Made by a program: the position numbers and the translations under genes. Below are positions 23,201-34,827 of a stretch of 64,000 bases of DNA, piece by piece. The notes under the pieces were generated by a model, which saw only the letters and a program-made list of their open reading frames with translations, was not told where the DNA came from and ran no database searches. The DNA is from Paracyclopina nana (taxonomy: Eukaryota > Arthropoda > Copepoda > Cyclopoida > Cyclopettidae): contig JAGUCH010000001.1 in assembly GCA_019096065.1 (NCBI GenBank), forward strand, positions 558,001-622,000, read 5' to 3'. Within the stretch, counting starts at the first letter, position 1; the number at the start of each line of letters is the position of its first letter.

Positions 23201-23621
23201 ATGACAAATACGTCACAGCCAGCACCACATAAGTGCCCAAACTTTGCCCTGAAAAAAGAAAAAAAAAATTTGAGTTGCGCCGTCCGGGACTCGAACCCGG
23301 GTCCCAAGAATGGGAATCTTGGATGATACCCTTACACTAACGGCGCACTGGTTATTGGTTGACCTTGCAGTAGTGTTTATAACGAAAGTGGGGCTTTCTC
23401 TTTTTAGTATTAGTGGTGTAAAGCTCACCAGTTGGTATTTTCACGTTGTAATTGTCCACGAGGATTTGACATAACACAGTTATGGTGCAGAGTAGGAGGC
23501 AAATCAGCTGCCCGAGCAATATGCTCTTCCACACTTGACTGCAAGGGAAAAAAGGTATCTTTTAGTCCCACTGTGGATATCATGGTAACAAATTGTACCT
23601 AATGGTATCTTGTCGAGACAT
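20234..23621 (-). CDS. SLC35F1/F2-type solute carrier (drug/metabolite transporter fold), 9 exons
   Basis: Exons 23621-23599, 23538-23429, 23248-23055, 22340-22175, 22114-21958, 21904-21694, 20647-20556, 20499-20346 and 20287-20234 all join in phase and give 386 residues, close to the ~375 of animal SLC35F2. Family landmarks: an N-terminal membrane helix (ILLGQLICLLLCTITVLCQ), VVDVEANYLIHRAFHYTTLTSVQ, LLDCFSIPTVLILSW, and PYLLKMTSATALNLSLLASDYY. About ten hydrophobic helices are expected. The C-terminal ~70 residues are polar. Substrates of this subgroup are poorly known (F2 imports some cationic drugs). Most introns are 50-75 bp; the one at 21693-20648 is ~1 kb and that at 23054-22341 is ~0.7 kb. 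The final intron uses a weak gtttga donor. Confidence 0.87.
21175..21218. repeat. 44-bp inverted repeat, right copy
   Basis: Partner of 19640-19683; lies inside the large intron (21693-20648) of the SLC35F gene. Confidence 0.7.
23276..23346 (-). tRNA. tRNA-Gly (anticodon CCC)
   Basis: Seven-base acceptor stem GCGCCGT/ACGGCGC, T-arm GGGTTCGAGTCCC, and anticodon loop TTCCCAT, giving CCC. It lies in the intron between exons 2 and 3 of the SLC35F gene, on the same strand. Discriminator base A at 23276. Confidence 0.93.
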
Positions 23622-24644
23622 GGCATTGTATTTTTTATGGCATATCCTAGCTCTGTACTGGATAGGGCACAAAAGAGGATTACCTTGTACCTGTCATTTC
23701 CTGTGCTGCTAATGCAACAAGACCTGCTACAATCTGGCCTTCTTTCGCCTCTAATTGTACTTTCTTATCGTACTGCATTTCGAAGTAAGCCGTATTAAAA
23801 AACAATTAGATTGCCAGCAATTGTCGAGCATTGAAAGGGTGTGGAAATCTTTGGAAATCTCCAAAGGCACAATTGGACTTTGCTTGTTTACAAAACATTG
23901 CTGGTGTGAAAGCCGCTCAACTCTCCCCAATGAAATGAATCGATGCAAAATTCCTACTTTCCCAGCATCGTTTTGATAGATCCTAATACTTTCAACAGAG
24001 GGCTTTCTTTTGAAAAAAAATCTTCTTCGTCTGCATTGGGTGAATATCGATTTCTTCCTCCAAGAGAAGGAGAAGTTGTGCTCTGGTTGTGGGGGAAAAG
24101 AAGGGAAAAGTTACCGCCATTCAAATGCTCACCAAATTGTGTCCAATATTGCGTACCTTTTTCATAATCCGCATGGGTGATTCTGCTCACGCTCGGAATT
24201 TCATGCTATTTCATCGACCATGATCACGTTTGATCTTCCCAGTTTCAGATGTTGTAAGAGGAACTTTTACAATATTCAGTCCGCACACAAAAGTTAGCGG
24301 TTATTGTCAGAGCTTCTGTTTTGTACACAACTGCTTCTCAATTGGAGCTTTGCAGATTTTCAAAGATTCTCAGACCCGCACAACTTTGGCCAATCTCTAA
24401 AAATATGATTGTTTTTTTTTCAAGTAGCGACATTTGTCAAAATAAAGAAGGCGACAAAAAGAGGAAGAAAGAGCAAAATCTGAGGTCCCATGGGAGGCAT
24501 AAATTCAAGTGCAGCTCAACAACAAAAGTTGAGCCATTCAAAAGTTGGGCCAAAAACAACCAAGGTGCGTGATTTTTTAATGGAGGTCACTCCAAAGTAT
24601 TCTTAAGGCAGCTGGTTTGGGACTTAGGACATTTATGTGAGTCT
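23622..24644. other. Region upstream of SLC35F, no gene found
   Basis: Only short frames without splice support. It must hold the SLC35F promoter. It ends with GTCT (24641-24644), the target duplication of copy B. Confidence 0.5.
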
Positions 24645-24844
24645 TGTAGGGGTTCGAACACTCTGAGACCTACGCGTTACACCTTACTAACTTATAGCTT
24701 ATAAGACTCCATCTTAGTTGGAAGGATATATGTCGTCGAGCTGTTTGCTCGCGCATAGTCGTTTATTTACTGCTGTACAATTGTAGTGCTACCGCACGAG
24801 AAGGAGGCGAGAGCGCAGGTACGCAGGCTCGGGATCCTGCTACA
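24645..24844 (-). repeat. 3' LTR of copy B
   Basis: 200 bp, identical by eye to 34624-34823. The purine tract AATAGGGGGAAAT just before it on the minus strand (24845-24857) is a good plus-strand primer and overlaps the env stop codon (24853-24855). Confidence 0.93.
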
Positions 24845-24852
24845 ATTTCCCC

Positions 24853-27313
24853 CTATTGAAGCGTGGCCGTGTCCTCACGGCGCAATGCTGGCACCCTATG
24901 TCGGGGGGATCCCGTGGCCGGAAGTACAGGGGAGATAGGTGGGCCGGCGGTCGCTCCTCCTTCCATCGGTGACTTCAGGGGCGTCGAGGTTGCGGAGGCC
25001 ACAGTATTGGGCGCCGGGGCCGAGGGGAGCACAGCCATAATGTAGTTATGCATGGTCTCGTTCTGCCTCGCCAGCGCGTCGACCTGTGCCTGTAGGTTCC
25101 GGTAGAGGCCGTCTTGTTCTTTAAATAGAGCCTCCTTCATGCGTTGGCGGAATCCAGACCGGCGGGGTCCATCGGTTTCTCCTGGTTCTGCGACCCCGTA
25201 CTTAGGGGGTGCCTCGTCGTCATCTTCTTCGTCTCCGTCGCTGAGGGCGGCCAGTGAGTACGCCTCGGGTCCTTCCTGGTTCCGAGGTCGGCGCCTGCCG
25301 CGTGTCGGGGGTTGATCCTCGTCATCGTCGTCCCCGCCAGGGAACAGGATCTGGTCGTGCCCAAGGTTGGTAAGCATCCGCCACGGCATTTCGACCATAA
25401 GGAAGGCTGTATGCCACAGAGCCAAGAACATCCACCAACCCAGTCCGCGCCGTCTGTACAGGATGATCATCCGGATGACGGCTCCGAGGATCAACTTGAT
25501 CAGGCCGATGGTGATGAGAGCCCCGGTGAAGTAGGAATAATACTTCCCTACTGAGCTGAAGAAAGGAATAATTGCGCTGCCGACATGATCCACCATTTGA
25601 TCAATGTCTTCCTGTGTCCATAGCGTAGTCGACCTGCTGCCCGTGATAAGCGAGTTGTGGAGCACGTTACTAGTGATGGTGTTCACCACGGCCTCCCGAC
25701 TGCTAAACAAGTGGAGGTAGAGGATATGGTTGGCCCGCTGTTCCGCCGAGAACACTCCACCCCCTAGTCCTCGACTGATGTCGTAGTGTCCGCTCCGGGG
25801 AGCCGCGTCCGACATGGGGTTGAGTTGCGTAGGGCAATACAGGCGTGGATCTGGGGGTGGCACACATCCACTGATTGTGGATCTTCCATTTAATCGGGGT
25901 GATGGAATCGCATGGGACCACGCTGGGCCGGTCAGTCAGCACAAAGGAGAGAGGGTCCGCGAATCGTGTCTCGTTGTTCACCAGCACGGGAATCTCCTGT
26001 GTGCAGTTCGCAATAGACCTGGTGACGGCTTGCACCGGGTAGCAGGAGGTAACATAAGCTACAGCCCCGGCACGGGTGACTAGATGGCCGGGTCCGTGGC
26101 TATCAAGGGTGGCGTACGATGGCGAGGAGCCGGAAGCCATACTCTGAAGCTTGGAGTGCAGGATCGATCGTTCGTTCTTGCAGATAAGTTCCTGGAGGAA
26201 CTTGAATCTGTCCTGAATATGCAGCGCATGCTGCGAATGCACGAATGCCAGCTGTGTCTGTATATTCGCACCGTCCATGTCCTCCGGGTGAAGGTACTTG
26301 GCTTGGAGGGGTCCATCCCCGGGTCCCACGATCAAGACAGCGAAGTCGCGGAGCTGAGTGGTGAACAGCCGCCGCTGGCACATGGACTGCACGCCCTTGA
26401 GGACGAATCCCGCGAGCGATTCTTCTTCGTGGGCGAGGAGGAGCAGGTCTCCTAGGTGGCCCGCGTTGCCGCTGAAGCTGGACGAGTTGCGGTGAGGGTA
26501 CAGAACGGCCGGCCCCTTGTATACTTCGCTCAGTTCATCTTCGCAGCGGGGGGTCTTGCGCTTAGGCCACACAATGGTGCCTTCGGCGTCGTCCTGCACG
26601 ATCAAGTCCTGGAAGTTGGCTGTAAGGTGGTTGGAGAAGACCACCCGCCCATTGGCCGTGTTTAGCTTCCCGTAGATCGGTTCCACCAGCGCGTGGATCG
26701 TGGTGGTTTCATACGATTTGTAGAATGTCACGCCACCACTGGTGAAAGTAGTCGTCGTGCACTTGTGGTCCTTATCGAGCCCACCCTTGGAGAAGTACGA
26801 CAGGGACATGGGGGTATTGAGCGTGACTTGGACCTTCTTATCCTCCACCAGCAGGAAGCGTTTCTCGGCGGCGTCTCGACAGGCTTGCGGCGTTACCAGG
26901 TAGGGCCTATTTACATCGGTCATTTGACTCCCATAACTGATGCTATCGTATCCACAGCGGGTAACTTCCCGCGATATGTGCACTCGGCACCGGTATGCCT
27001 TGACGGAGAGGGTCGAGGCCGTCTGCAGTACCTGAATCGTGATATTAACCGGCGACTGGTAAGAGCTGCGAATATCTTCACAGAGTTCAGGCTGGCTCAG
27101 GTCGATAGCTTCGTGCATGGCATCTGGATGCGCGCAGTCATAGGTGGTGAACGAGGTCACCTTGGCGTCTGGGGTGTACAAATCGGCTGGTCGTGGTGAC
27201 TGCCCCGGGAAGGCTGCTGCTTGGGCCACCTCGTTGAGGAGGATCCAGTAGCTGTATCCAAAGAAGACGAGGAGCATCAGCGTGGGACTGCACAAACAAT
27301 GACCTGGATGCAT
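24853..27313 (-). pseudogene. env: Envelope glycoprotein gene (env) of copy B, one frame change
   Basis: ATG at 27313 starts a hydrophobic leader (LMLLVFFGYSYWILL), followed by a Cys-rich ectodomain similar along its length to env of copy A. The frame changes at about 25860 (the two frames overlap 25703-25863), then runs to TAG at 24853-24855. The second part has the membrane helix (GALITIGLIKLILGAVI), YRRRGLGWW motif and an acidic, then proline-rich cytoplasmic tail. Same inferred origin as copy A. The breaks in the two copies are at different places, so the ancestral genes were intact. Confidence 0.7.
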
Positions 27314-27633
27314 GGTGGACGTAGTACGTAGTGGTGAGCTAGTGTACACTTTATAAACACTTTATAAATTCCCTTCGCTAGGAGGTAGTTGGTTATTAAC
27401 TCAGACTGCAAGAGAGAAGGTAAATGATTATTATATGCTTGTTTGTCTTGTTAGTGTTTGCGCCCGAATGTCATGGTTTATATAGCATGAGCATGTGTTA
27501 ATAATGCAGTTATGATACATATGTGATATGAAATATGACATGAATGTGGCATAAATGTGTGTGCACCCCCCCAAACTTTGTCATGAGGGAGCAATATTGG
27601 TGCGTACTATAGTCTTTTTACACTTGGTTTGTA

Positions 27634-30600
27634 TTAGTCCTGGAACACGTCGTCGCACGTTTCTGCGGTAGCTGCTGACGGTGCCGACGATGATGTTGAG
27701 TGAGAGGCCTCTTTGATTGGTGACGGAATGGTCGGTCGAAGAGGTAGTGGCCGCGGTTCTAGCGGTGGGAGCAGATACCTAGTTGCTTGATGCACGGTTG
27801 GCGGGTTGGCCTGCAAATGCTGCAGTGGCAACGTATCCTCGTCGGTCGTGCTTTTCCTGTCACCGCTGCGTGTTTTGGATCTAGACCGTTTGGTGACCGC
27901 CTCTGGTCCGCCTAAGAATCGCTCGGTGTCAGCCTGCAACATTTCTGCATTTGATCGTCGTTTCCTTTTCACCACTGTGCTAGTGCGCCTGGGCTCATCA
28001 TCGTCTGTTGGAGGGCTTGGCAGTCGCGGAGTATTCTGTGGAGACTCATCATCCGGTGAGGATGGGCGTTCATCCGGATCGGATGGATACCGGGTGCAGT
28101 CATATTCAGGTATCGTGGGGTCGTCGTTGAAGGCCGGGATTGGGTCATCTCGGGCTTCTGGGAACCCATATTCTCTGTCCGTCGGGGCCACCGCATATTC
28201 ATAAGGCACAGCGAGGTCATTAGCGGGCTCTGCCGCGACTTCATGTTGTGGGTCCGCGAGGAATTCGGCGGATTCGTCGCCTAACATGGACAGATCCAGA
28301 TCCTCAGCCGGTGGTGCAGTAGACACGTTGCCTTGATCTTGGTCAGGTGGGATGTACAACTTAAGGCGGTCTACCGAGACGACCTGGTTTCGAGCTCGAG
28401 CCCAGGACGGGTCTGGTGCTATTTCGTAAGTGAGCTCGTTCACTCGTTTTTCGATTGTCCAAGGTCCCGTCCAGAAGGTTTGTAGCTTTTTGGAGATGCG
28501 TGGAATAACCTTCGGGGTGAACAGCCACACTTTCTGTCCCACTATGAACGCACGCTTGTCCATGTGGTAGGCCCGTCGTTGTCGCTCGATCGAGTTTGAA
28601 ATGTTTTTCCGTGCCCATTCGTGCGCCAGTTGTATTCGCTCCTTCAGCTGCTTGGCGAATCGGCCTGCTTGCGTGGCCTTTGCTACAGCCGGCTGCGGGT
28701 CCCCAAAGATCAAGTCCAGGTTGGTCGACGGTTGGCGACCGAAAACCATTTCATATGGTGCCATGCCCGTGGAGCGGTTTTTGGTGGTACGGAGGACGAA
28801 GAGGGCGAAGGGAACGACCTCGGCCCAGTCCGCGTATCGACCCTTGACCATCTTCCTGATGAGCTCGTTGAGATCCCGATGCGCCCGTTCGACCGGGTTG
28901 CTGCGCGGAGGTTGTATGAAGGAGTAGTGGTGGCTTGTATCCCAAGGGCCGCGCATACTTCCCGCATGAGATGGGCCGTGAAGTGAGTCCCTTGATCGGT
29001 GTGTAGTCTCTCTGGAAGGCCAAATCTAGGGATGATTTCGGTCGTCAAAAACCGCACGGCTGTTTCAGCATCATTGGAACCGCACGGGAAAGCTTCGATC
29101 CATTTGGTGAAGACGCACTTAGCAGTGAACAAGTAGCGGTGACGGTTCGACGAAGGCTGGAACGGCCCTACGTAGTCGAGGCTCAAGATCTGGAACGGGT
29201 AGCCCGCGTAATGCGATTTGAGGGTGTGCAATTGATTTTTCTGGCCCGGCTTGGACCGCTGGCAAAGAAGGCAGGACTTGACGACTTCATCGGCCAGACG
29301 CGTCATGCCTGGGAAGTAGAAGTGCTGAGCTGCCCTGTGGACCACGGAGTCGCGCCCTTGGTGTCCCATGGTGTCGTGTACGTGGCGGAGGCTGGCTTCC
29401 TGCCACTGGCGGGGCACCACCAGTCGCGAGGTTTGCCTCTTCCGATCCAGCAAGCGAAGAGCACCTTGCCGATCCATGGTCATGGAACTTAGTTGTTCCA
29501 GTAACACGCGACCTCGAGGTGATGCGGCGTTGAGGTTCTCCTGCGAGGGCGATTGTTTCAGTCGGACTAGCTGTCTCAAAAGGACCAGGTCGTTGTCCTC
29601 CTCCTGGGCCGCAGCCCACGCTTCCGGCTTCGTGGGAATCAGCTTGAGATTAGCCACCCGGAAAAAGTCATCATCAGAGACGTCTGAGCTGATATGGTCA
29701 CCCCGCTGTGCCAGGTGGGGCGCTCGGCTGAGGGAATCTGCGTTGCCGTGCTTCACTCCCGCCCGGTGCACCACTTCGAAGTCGTAGTTGGAGATGGTGT
29801 CGAGCCATCGGCCCAGCATTCCCGTGGGCGCTTCCATGGAGCGGATCCAGAGGAGGGCCCGATGGTCAGTGCGCAGGATGAAACGGCGGTGTTGCAGGTA
29901 ATACTTGAATTGCTTGATGAAAATTATTACGGCCACCAGCTCGCCCTGATTAGCGGAATAGTTGCTTTGAGCGGCGTTCAGCTTCTTGGCGCCGTATAAG
30001 ATGACTCTTTCCTTGCGATCTTGGACTTGGGAAAGGACCCCCCCAACCGCCCTGTTTTCTTGTGAGAAATCCGTGTCCAGGATGAAGGGGTTAGGCGAGG
30101 AGAAGTCCGGATAGGCCAGTACAGGCGCAGAGGTCAGCCTCTTCTTGAGCTCGTCGAAAGCGGCCAGGAACTCCGGGCTGGGTTGGAAAACATGGTTGTC
30201 GCTGGTGCCGTCGTCCTTGGAGAGCTTGTCCGACAGGGGCGCCGCGACATGTTGGTATTTCTCAATGAAGGATCGGTAATAATTGGCCTTGCCAAGGAAG
30301 ATACGCAGCTGCTTCCTGGTGTTAGGCAAGGGCCATTCACGGATGAGGTCAATGTAGGCTGGCATGACCTCGAGGCCCTGAGGAGTGACAACATGCCCCA
30401 AGTATGTCACTCTGGATTGGAACAGGTGACATTTGGACGGCTTCAGCAGAAGTCCTGCTTTCTCGTGGGCCTGCAGCACCAGACGCAAGTTGCGGAGGTG
30501 GGACTCGAAGTCGGTTGAATGGACTAAGCAATCGTCGAGGTATGGCAGGGCAACGTCCCATGATATGCCCTCCAGAACCATCCTATTGAGGCGGCTGTAT

Positions 30601-31985
30601 GTCTTGGGCGCATTGGTGAGGCCGAAGGGCATCTTGAGGAAGGCGTATGAGCCGTCTCCTGTGGAAAAGGTGGTCTTCTCCACGTCCTCTGCCCGAATGG
30701 GGACCACGTTAAAGGCACCCACCGCGTCCAACGTTGAAAATACTGTGGAGCGGGCCAGTCGGCTGAGGTTGTCCCTGACGTCTCCGATGGGGTGTGAGTC
30801 GACTACAGTGGCCTTGTTGAGTTCCCTATAATCTACGCACCATCGCAGCGTGCCATCCTTCTTGCGGACGGGAACGAGAGGCGCGGACCACGGCGAAGTG
30901 ATGGGCGTGATGACTTCTTCATCCAACCACTTCTGGATCTGTTCCTTCAGGGACGCCTCGAGGTTCGGATTGATGGGTCGTCGACGGATGTTGATGGGCC
31001 TTGTCCCCGGCTTGAGGTCTATGGCGTGCTCGACCAGTGTGGTCTGCCCTGTGCGGCCGTCGAATGAAAAGGCTCCGACGTGGGCCGCGAGCAGGGTGGC
31101 GGCTTGAGCCAGCCGCTTGGGGTTCTCCTTGAGCATGTCGTTCTCGTTCAGCTTGAAGGTGTCAATGATAAGGTTGGCTTGCTCGTAACGGCGCTTGGCA
31201 TCGGACTCCGACTGCTTTCGGCTGGTACTATGGGTGGTGACCGGCGTGCGCACCGCGTGCACCGAGGGAGTAGCCTCGGTTCCACTGGGGCCCTCGTTTT
31301 CTTCGTAGACACGGAGGGTGCCGTAGGTCACTCCGCCCTTAAGGCGGAGCGGGTGATCCAGGGGGTTCAGCACCCCAACTGCCAGGCTGCCGCCGGCCCG
31401 CGGCTGGACTAATGCAATGTTCCAGGGTGCCAGCTGCGTCTGCGCGGCAAACTGGGGCTCTGCCTCGAGGGCAGCGGCCCGCGTGGACCCGTGGGGCCAG
31501 TGAGGGGCTACGGCGGCCACCAGGGTGACAGTGCGGGCTGGAATATTGACGGGCCGCAGAATCCGGATTTCGTACTCTTCCTGATCCTCAGCGGGTTGGA
31601 GAGCGCCCACCAGCGGGATCTGCTTCCCGTGCACGCGCAGGGTCCCTTGGGAGTGGAGCTGGTCGATGCGGTGGTGGCTCAAGAAGGGCCCTGACAAGTT
31701 GAAATCCATGGAGAGGTTCTGTACCACTGCGGGTCGGATAGAGAAGGAGTGAGGGTGATTACCCAGCTGCACTCGCAGTGGCTGCCGTAACTCCCCCAGG
31801 ACCTGGAGGCGTTGCTGTGCGTGGGCGGTGCCCACCGCGGGCATGTCGAGCATGGGCCGGAGACCGTGTGGAAGAACTCCAAGTCGGCGGGCAAAATTCT
31901 CGGAGATGCACGTGCGCCAGCTGTTGCCGCTATCGACCAGGGCCCGGGCTTTGATCTTGCCGATGCGGATCGGGACTTGGGCCAT
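27634..31985 (-). pseudogene. pol: Pol polyprotein of copy B, frame change in integrase
   Basis: From ATG 31985: protease (ALVDSGNSW), RT with YLDD near residue 480, RNase H (ILDTDFSQ, RTDHRALLW), integrase zinc finger (HDTMGHQ ... CLLCQRS), and the first two DDE residues in SLDYVGP and HTDQGTHF. Near 28910 the frame changes, just before the third catalytic residue (VERAHRDLN), which is in the second frame (28956-27634). That frame carries the rest of integrase, a chromodomain-like or linker region, and a long acidic Pro/Ser-rich tail ending with a block (NAEMLQADTERFLGG) also found in copy A. The -1 frame is open upstream into gag. A one-base indel is the simplest reading. Confidence 0.85.
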
Positions 31986-32042
31986 GAATTGTTGATGGCT
32001 GGCGATGTGGTCGAGAGCTGCTAATATGGAGGAAGGTGAGGG

Positions 32043-32084
32043 GACCCGGCTGGAGCTCTCTACAACCGGGTCGAGTCGTTTCCC
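32043..32084 (-). promoter_or_regulatory. -1 ribosomal frameshift signal, gag/pol of copy B
   Basis: Minus strand: slippery heptamer G GGA AAC (32084-32078) in gag frame (CCG GGA AAC), a 5-nt spacer GACTC, then stem GACCCGG (32072-32066) pairing with CCGGGTC (32049-32043); a T.G and a T-A pair extend it. The gag stop TAG (32062-32060) is in the loop. The -1 frame is open into pol. Confidence 0.8.
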
Positions 32085-33424
32085 GGTGCCGCATCATCCG
32101 AGGCCTCGGATTCGGGTTCTTCCTTGGGCTTGGCCTCGTAGATTTCATTGACTCGAGACCTTTTGTTGATCTTGCCCGACGAGCCTTGCCGATCGGAGGT
32201 CCTTTTCTGGTCGGAGGCGCGCCTTCGTCCTCGACCTCGGGAACTCTGTCCTCGAGCCGCCTGGTCCTTGTTGAGGGAAGCTGCGTGAGCCCACTTTTCG
32301 ATCTTGGAGTCGTAGCGGCCATTACGCTTGTCGGAGTCGAGGGTCCTGCATTCGCTCTTGCGATGACCCTTACGCTCGCAGTAGAAGCATACGATCGTGG
32401 AGTCGTCGCCGGCTCCGGGGATCATGGCGGCGATGCGGCCCTTACCTTGCCCCAACGACAACCAACATTCAGCTTGACTGGCAGCTTCCAAGGCGTCGGC
32501 CATGGTGGTGAATTTGTGCCCGGCGATGCCCATGACCACATCCTTGCGGTGAAGCTTGGTCACAAACATACGGATCAAGTCGGGGTAGGTCTCGACCTCC
32601 TTGGCCAGCTCAGGCTTGGCGCGGACGAAGATGCTGCGCAGTCTAGCGTGCCATTGGGGAATCCCTTCATCAGAGCGCTGATGGGCCGTTTCGAGGGCTA
32701 TACGGGCCACCTGGGACGACGTAGCGGTGACGAAGAACCTCTCATAGGCGTCGAGCAGGTGCTTGAGGGTGAAGCTTTCGTCCGTCAGGAGCAGATCTAC
32801 CTCATTGATAGTACGAAGTGCCGCGCCCACCATGGCATGCTTAACCTCCAGTTTCTTAGTGGCCTCGGTGTCCTTGGACCCCAAGAAGGTGGCCTCCACA
32901 TGAAGGCGGAAGGTGAGCCACTTGTCAGCTTCCGTGTCCTCGAACTTTTCGAGTTTGCGCTTGCGCCCGGAACGAGCAGCGGCGTTTTCAGCCTCGAGAC
33001 GGCGGGTGTTGATCTCCAGGAGCCGTAGCTCGGCCTCCTGTTTGCGGGCCTGTGCATCCGCCTGCCGCTGGGCCTCCATGGACTTCAGGAATTGCAGCAG
33101 CATCGACTGCGACAGCCCCTCAGTGTCGGGGTTGGCGCCAGCCGGGTCGGTCTCAGTTGGTTGGTTTGGCGGATCCGCCCTAGCCCCGGACCCGGGGCGA
33201 GGCCTGGCCCCAGTGGCGGCGGCCGATCCTTGGTTCCGCGGAAACCCAAGAGGGTCTAGGCCAGGACGGCTCCCGGCGGCGGCCCCGTGGGCCCCGAGGG
33301 TGCTTAAATCGGCTTCGAAACGTTGTTGGAGCCCGGCGGGGTGTGGCCCCAACTCGTGGCTGTCTGGGGACGCCCCGAGCTCCTCGTTTGCGGAGGTGTG
33401 AGGAGGAGATCGTTCGACAGGCAT
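32060..33424 (-). CDS. gag: Gag polyprotein of copy B
   Basis: Intact frame of 454 residues from ATG 33424. The first ~130 residues are Pro/Gly-rich, followed by an Arg/Glu-rich helix (QAEAELRLLE-type coiled region), a capsid-like part (residues ~160-330), one CCHC zinc knuckle (CFYCERKGHRKSEC), and a basic Arg/Ser tail. It forms the particle and binds RNA. The stop codon lies in the frameshift hairpin, so both Gag and Gag-Pol can be expected. Confidence 0.9.
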   Translation of the reverse strand: MPVERSPPHTSANEELGASPDSHELGPHPAGLQQRFEADLSTLGAHGAAAGSRPGLDPLGFPRNQGSAAATGARPRPGSGARADPPNQPTETDPAGANPDTEGLSQSMLLQFLKSMEAQRQADAQARKQEAELRLLEINTRRLEAENAAARSGRKRKLEKFEDTEADKWLTFRLHVEATFLGSKDTEATKKLEVKHAMVGAALRTINEVDLLLTDESFTLKHLLDAYERFFVTATSSQVARIALETAHQRSDEGIPQWHARLRSIFVRAKPELAKEVETYPDLIRMFVTKLHRKDVVMGIAGHKFTTMADALEAASQAECWLSLGQGKGRIAAMIPGAGDDSTIVCFYCERKGHRKSECRTLDSDKRNGRYDSKIEKWAHAASLNKDQAARGQSSRGRGRRRASDQKRTSDRQGSSGKINKRSRVNEIYEAKPKEEPESEASDDAAPGNDSTRL

Positions 33425-34602
33425 GATGAGCGAGCGACGGCTGCATAAGTGAAAGAGGTTGATTTCAATGCCCTAGCGTAGCAAATAGAGGAATAATTAC
33501 CAAGAATGGCGTAAAAAGCGCGAGAGCAGGGTGTAGCAACTTGGAGCAAATCCAAAGAACTGTGACTTTTCCCCTGGTACTCGATCTTTATAGCCTCTCT
33601 TGTCCCCTATGCAGCGGCCGCTCACCCGCAGCATCCGTTGTAATTCTCCGACCCTCGGGGATCGTTTTAGCGTAGCAATTTAGAATTGTTTGTGCGATCC
33701 GGTCCCCGATAGGAGATGTTTTACGATCGTTAACAAGAAGGTTGTTTGGAGCGAATGCTGCGCATTTGAGCGTGATGGCTTTTAGTGCGTTGACAGACAA
33801 TCCGCTAATTGCTCTGCACATGTGAAGCGCAACATGCAGCCCCCATAAAGGGGCCAGTTTATGGCTTGCTTGTACTGCTCTCTTGCTTTGATGCAGGATG
33901 GCCAATGCTTCTCTATTCACCACGGCAATTACGCGTGGAATGCATTGGAGCAGAGCAGCATTTAGTGCCTTGGATTGCAGTGATTTGGTCTCTGCCCTGA
34001 GGGGGGGTTGTGACCCGCCCGGGCGGCCGGAGGCCGCGGCCTCGGGCCAATGATCGTGCATGAGCGTGGCCGACCGGCAGTTCGCTGCGCGGTATTCCAA
34101 TTAAGTTGGGAGCATGAATGAGCGATATATTGATCAACTTAGTCACATTTGGTTTATTGGCATTCGCGATGCGTGTACAGTGACCGATTATTACTAGTGG
34201 CTTGTTGCATCCTTCTGCAGAGTGATGCGGCGCCGACTATGTAGCGCGCTTCCGGTGGTCCGGGGTAGGTGGCCTCTTCTCAAGGGCACCCCAGCCTCGA
34301 CGCGGAAACGGTCCTGGTGTTTGGAACCAGGGGGCACAGCATCCGCACTCGGTGTCTCGGGGGACGACGCGGGTGGCGGGATCTGCTGCCCAGGTTGCTC
34401 CCTCTCGTGAGCTTTTGGTAGCCTCAGCCACCGTAGCCTCAGCGAGGGTGAGGTTGATGTTCGTGGCATACTTTCAGCCGGAACGCACTAATATTGTTGC
34501 TTCCTATTCCCGGTCTTATTTGGTCGTTGTCGGAAACAACGACTTCCCCAGGGATGGAGGCGGGAGCGAAGGTGTCGCGTGTTTTGCGGTACTCGAAGAG
34601 TT
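33425..34602 (-). other. Long leader of copy B
   Basis: About 1.2 kb between primer site and gag. It contains a 170-codon frame (34100-33588) and a 91-codon frame (34469-34194) without recognisable domains; these may be upstream frames or chance. No repeat structure as in copy A was seen. Confidence 0.45.
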
Positions 34603-34620
34603 GTCCTCAGCACCGCGCCA
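34603..34620 (-). other. Primer-binding site of copy B
   Basis: TGGCGCGGTGCTGAGGAC begins three bases inside the 5' LTR. It shares the first eight bases with copy A and then differs, as if primed by different tRNAs with the same acceptor end. Confidence 0.55.
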
Positions 34621-34623
34621 ATT

Positions 34624-34823
34624 TGTAGGGGTTCGAACACTCTGAGACCTACGCGTTACACCTTACTAACTTATAGCTTATAAGACTCCATCTTAGTTGG
34701 AAGGATATATGTCGTCGAGCTGTTTGCTCGCGCATAGTCGTTTATTTACTGCTGTACAATTGTAGTGCTACCGCACGAGAAGGAGGCGAGAGCGCAGGTA
34801 CGCAGGCTCGGGATCCTGCTACA
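34624..34823 (-). repeat. 5' LTR of copy B
   Basis: 200 bp with TG..CA ends, identical by eye to 24645-24844; followed on the plus side by target duplication GTCT. Confidence 0.93.
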
Positions 34824-34827
34824 GTCT

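Larger units (their letters stand above)
24645..34823 (-). mobile_element. Complete env-bearing Ty3/gypsy LTR retroelement, copy B
   Basis: A 10.2-kb element in minus orientation: 5' LTR 34624-34823, ~1.2 kb leader, gag, pol, env, 3' LTR 24645-24844. The two 200-bp LTRs look identical base for base. Target duplication GTCT on both sides (24641-24644, 34824-34827). It has the same gene order, LTR end type (TGTAGCAGG...CTACA, minus strand) and frameshift layout as copy A, but proteins and LTR sequence are clearly divergent, so it is a separate family of the same lineage. Frame changes interrupt integrase and env. Confidence 0.95.

Noticed and set aside
32036-33028. 330-codon plus-strand frame in copy B
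   Set aside because: Antisense to intact gag; no independent motif.
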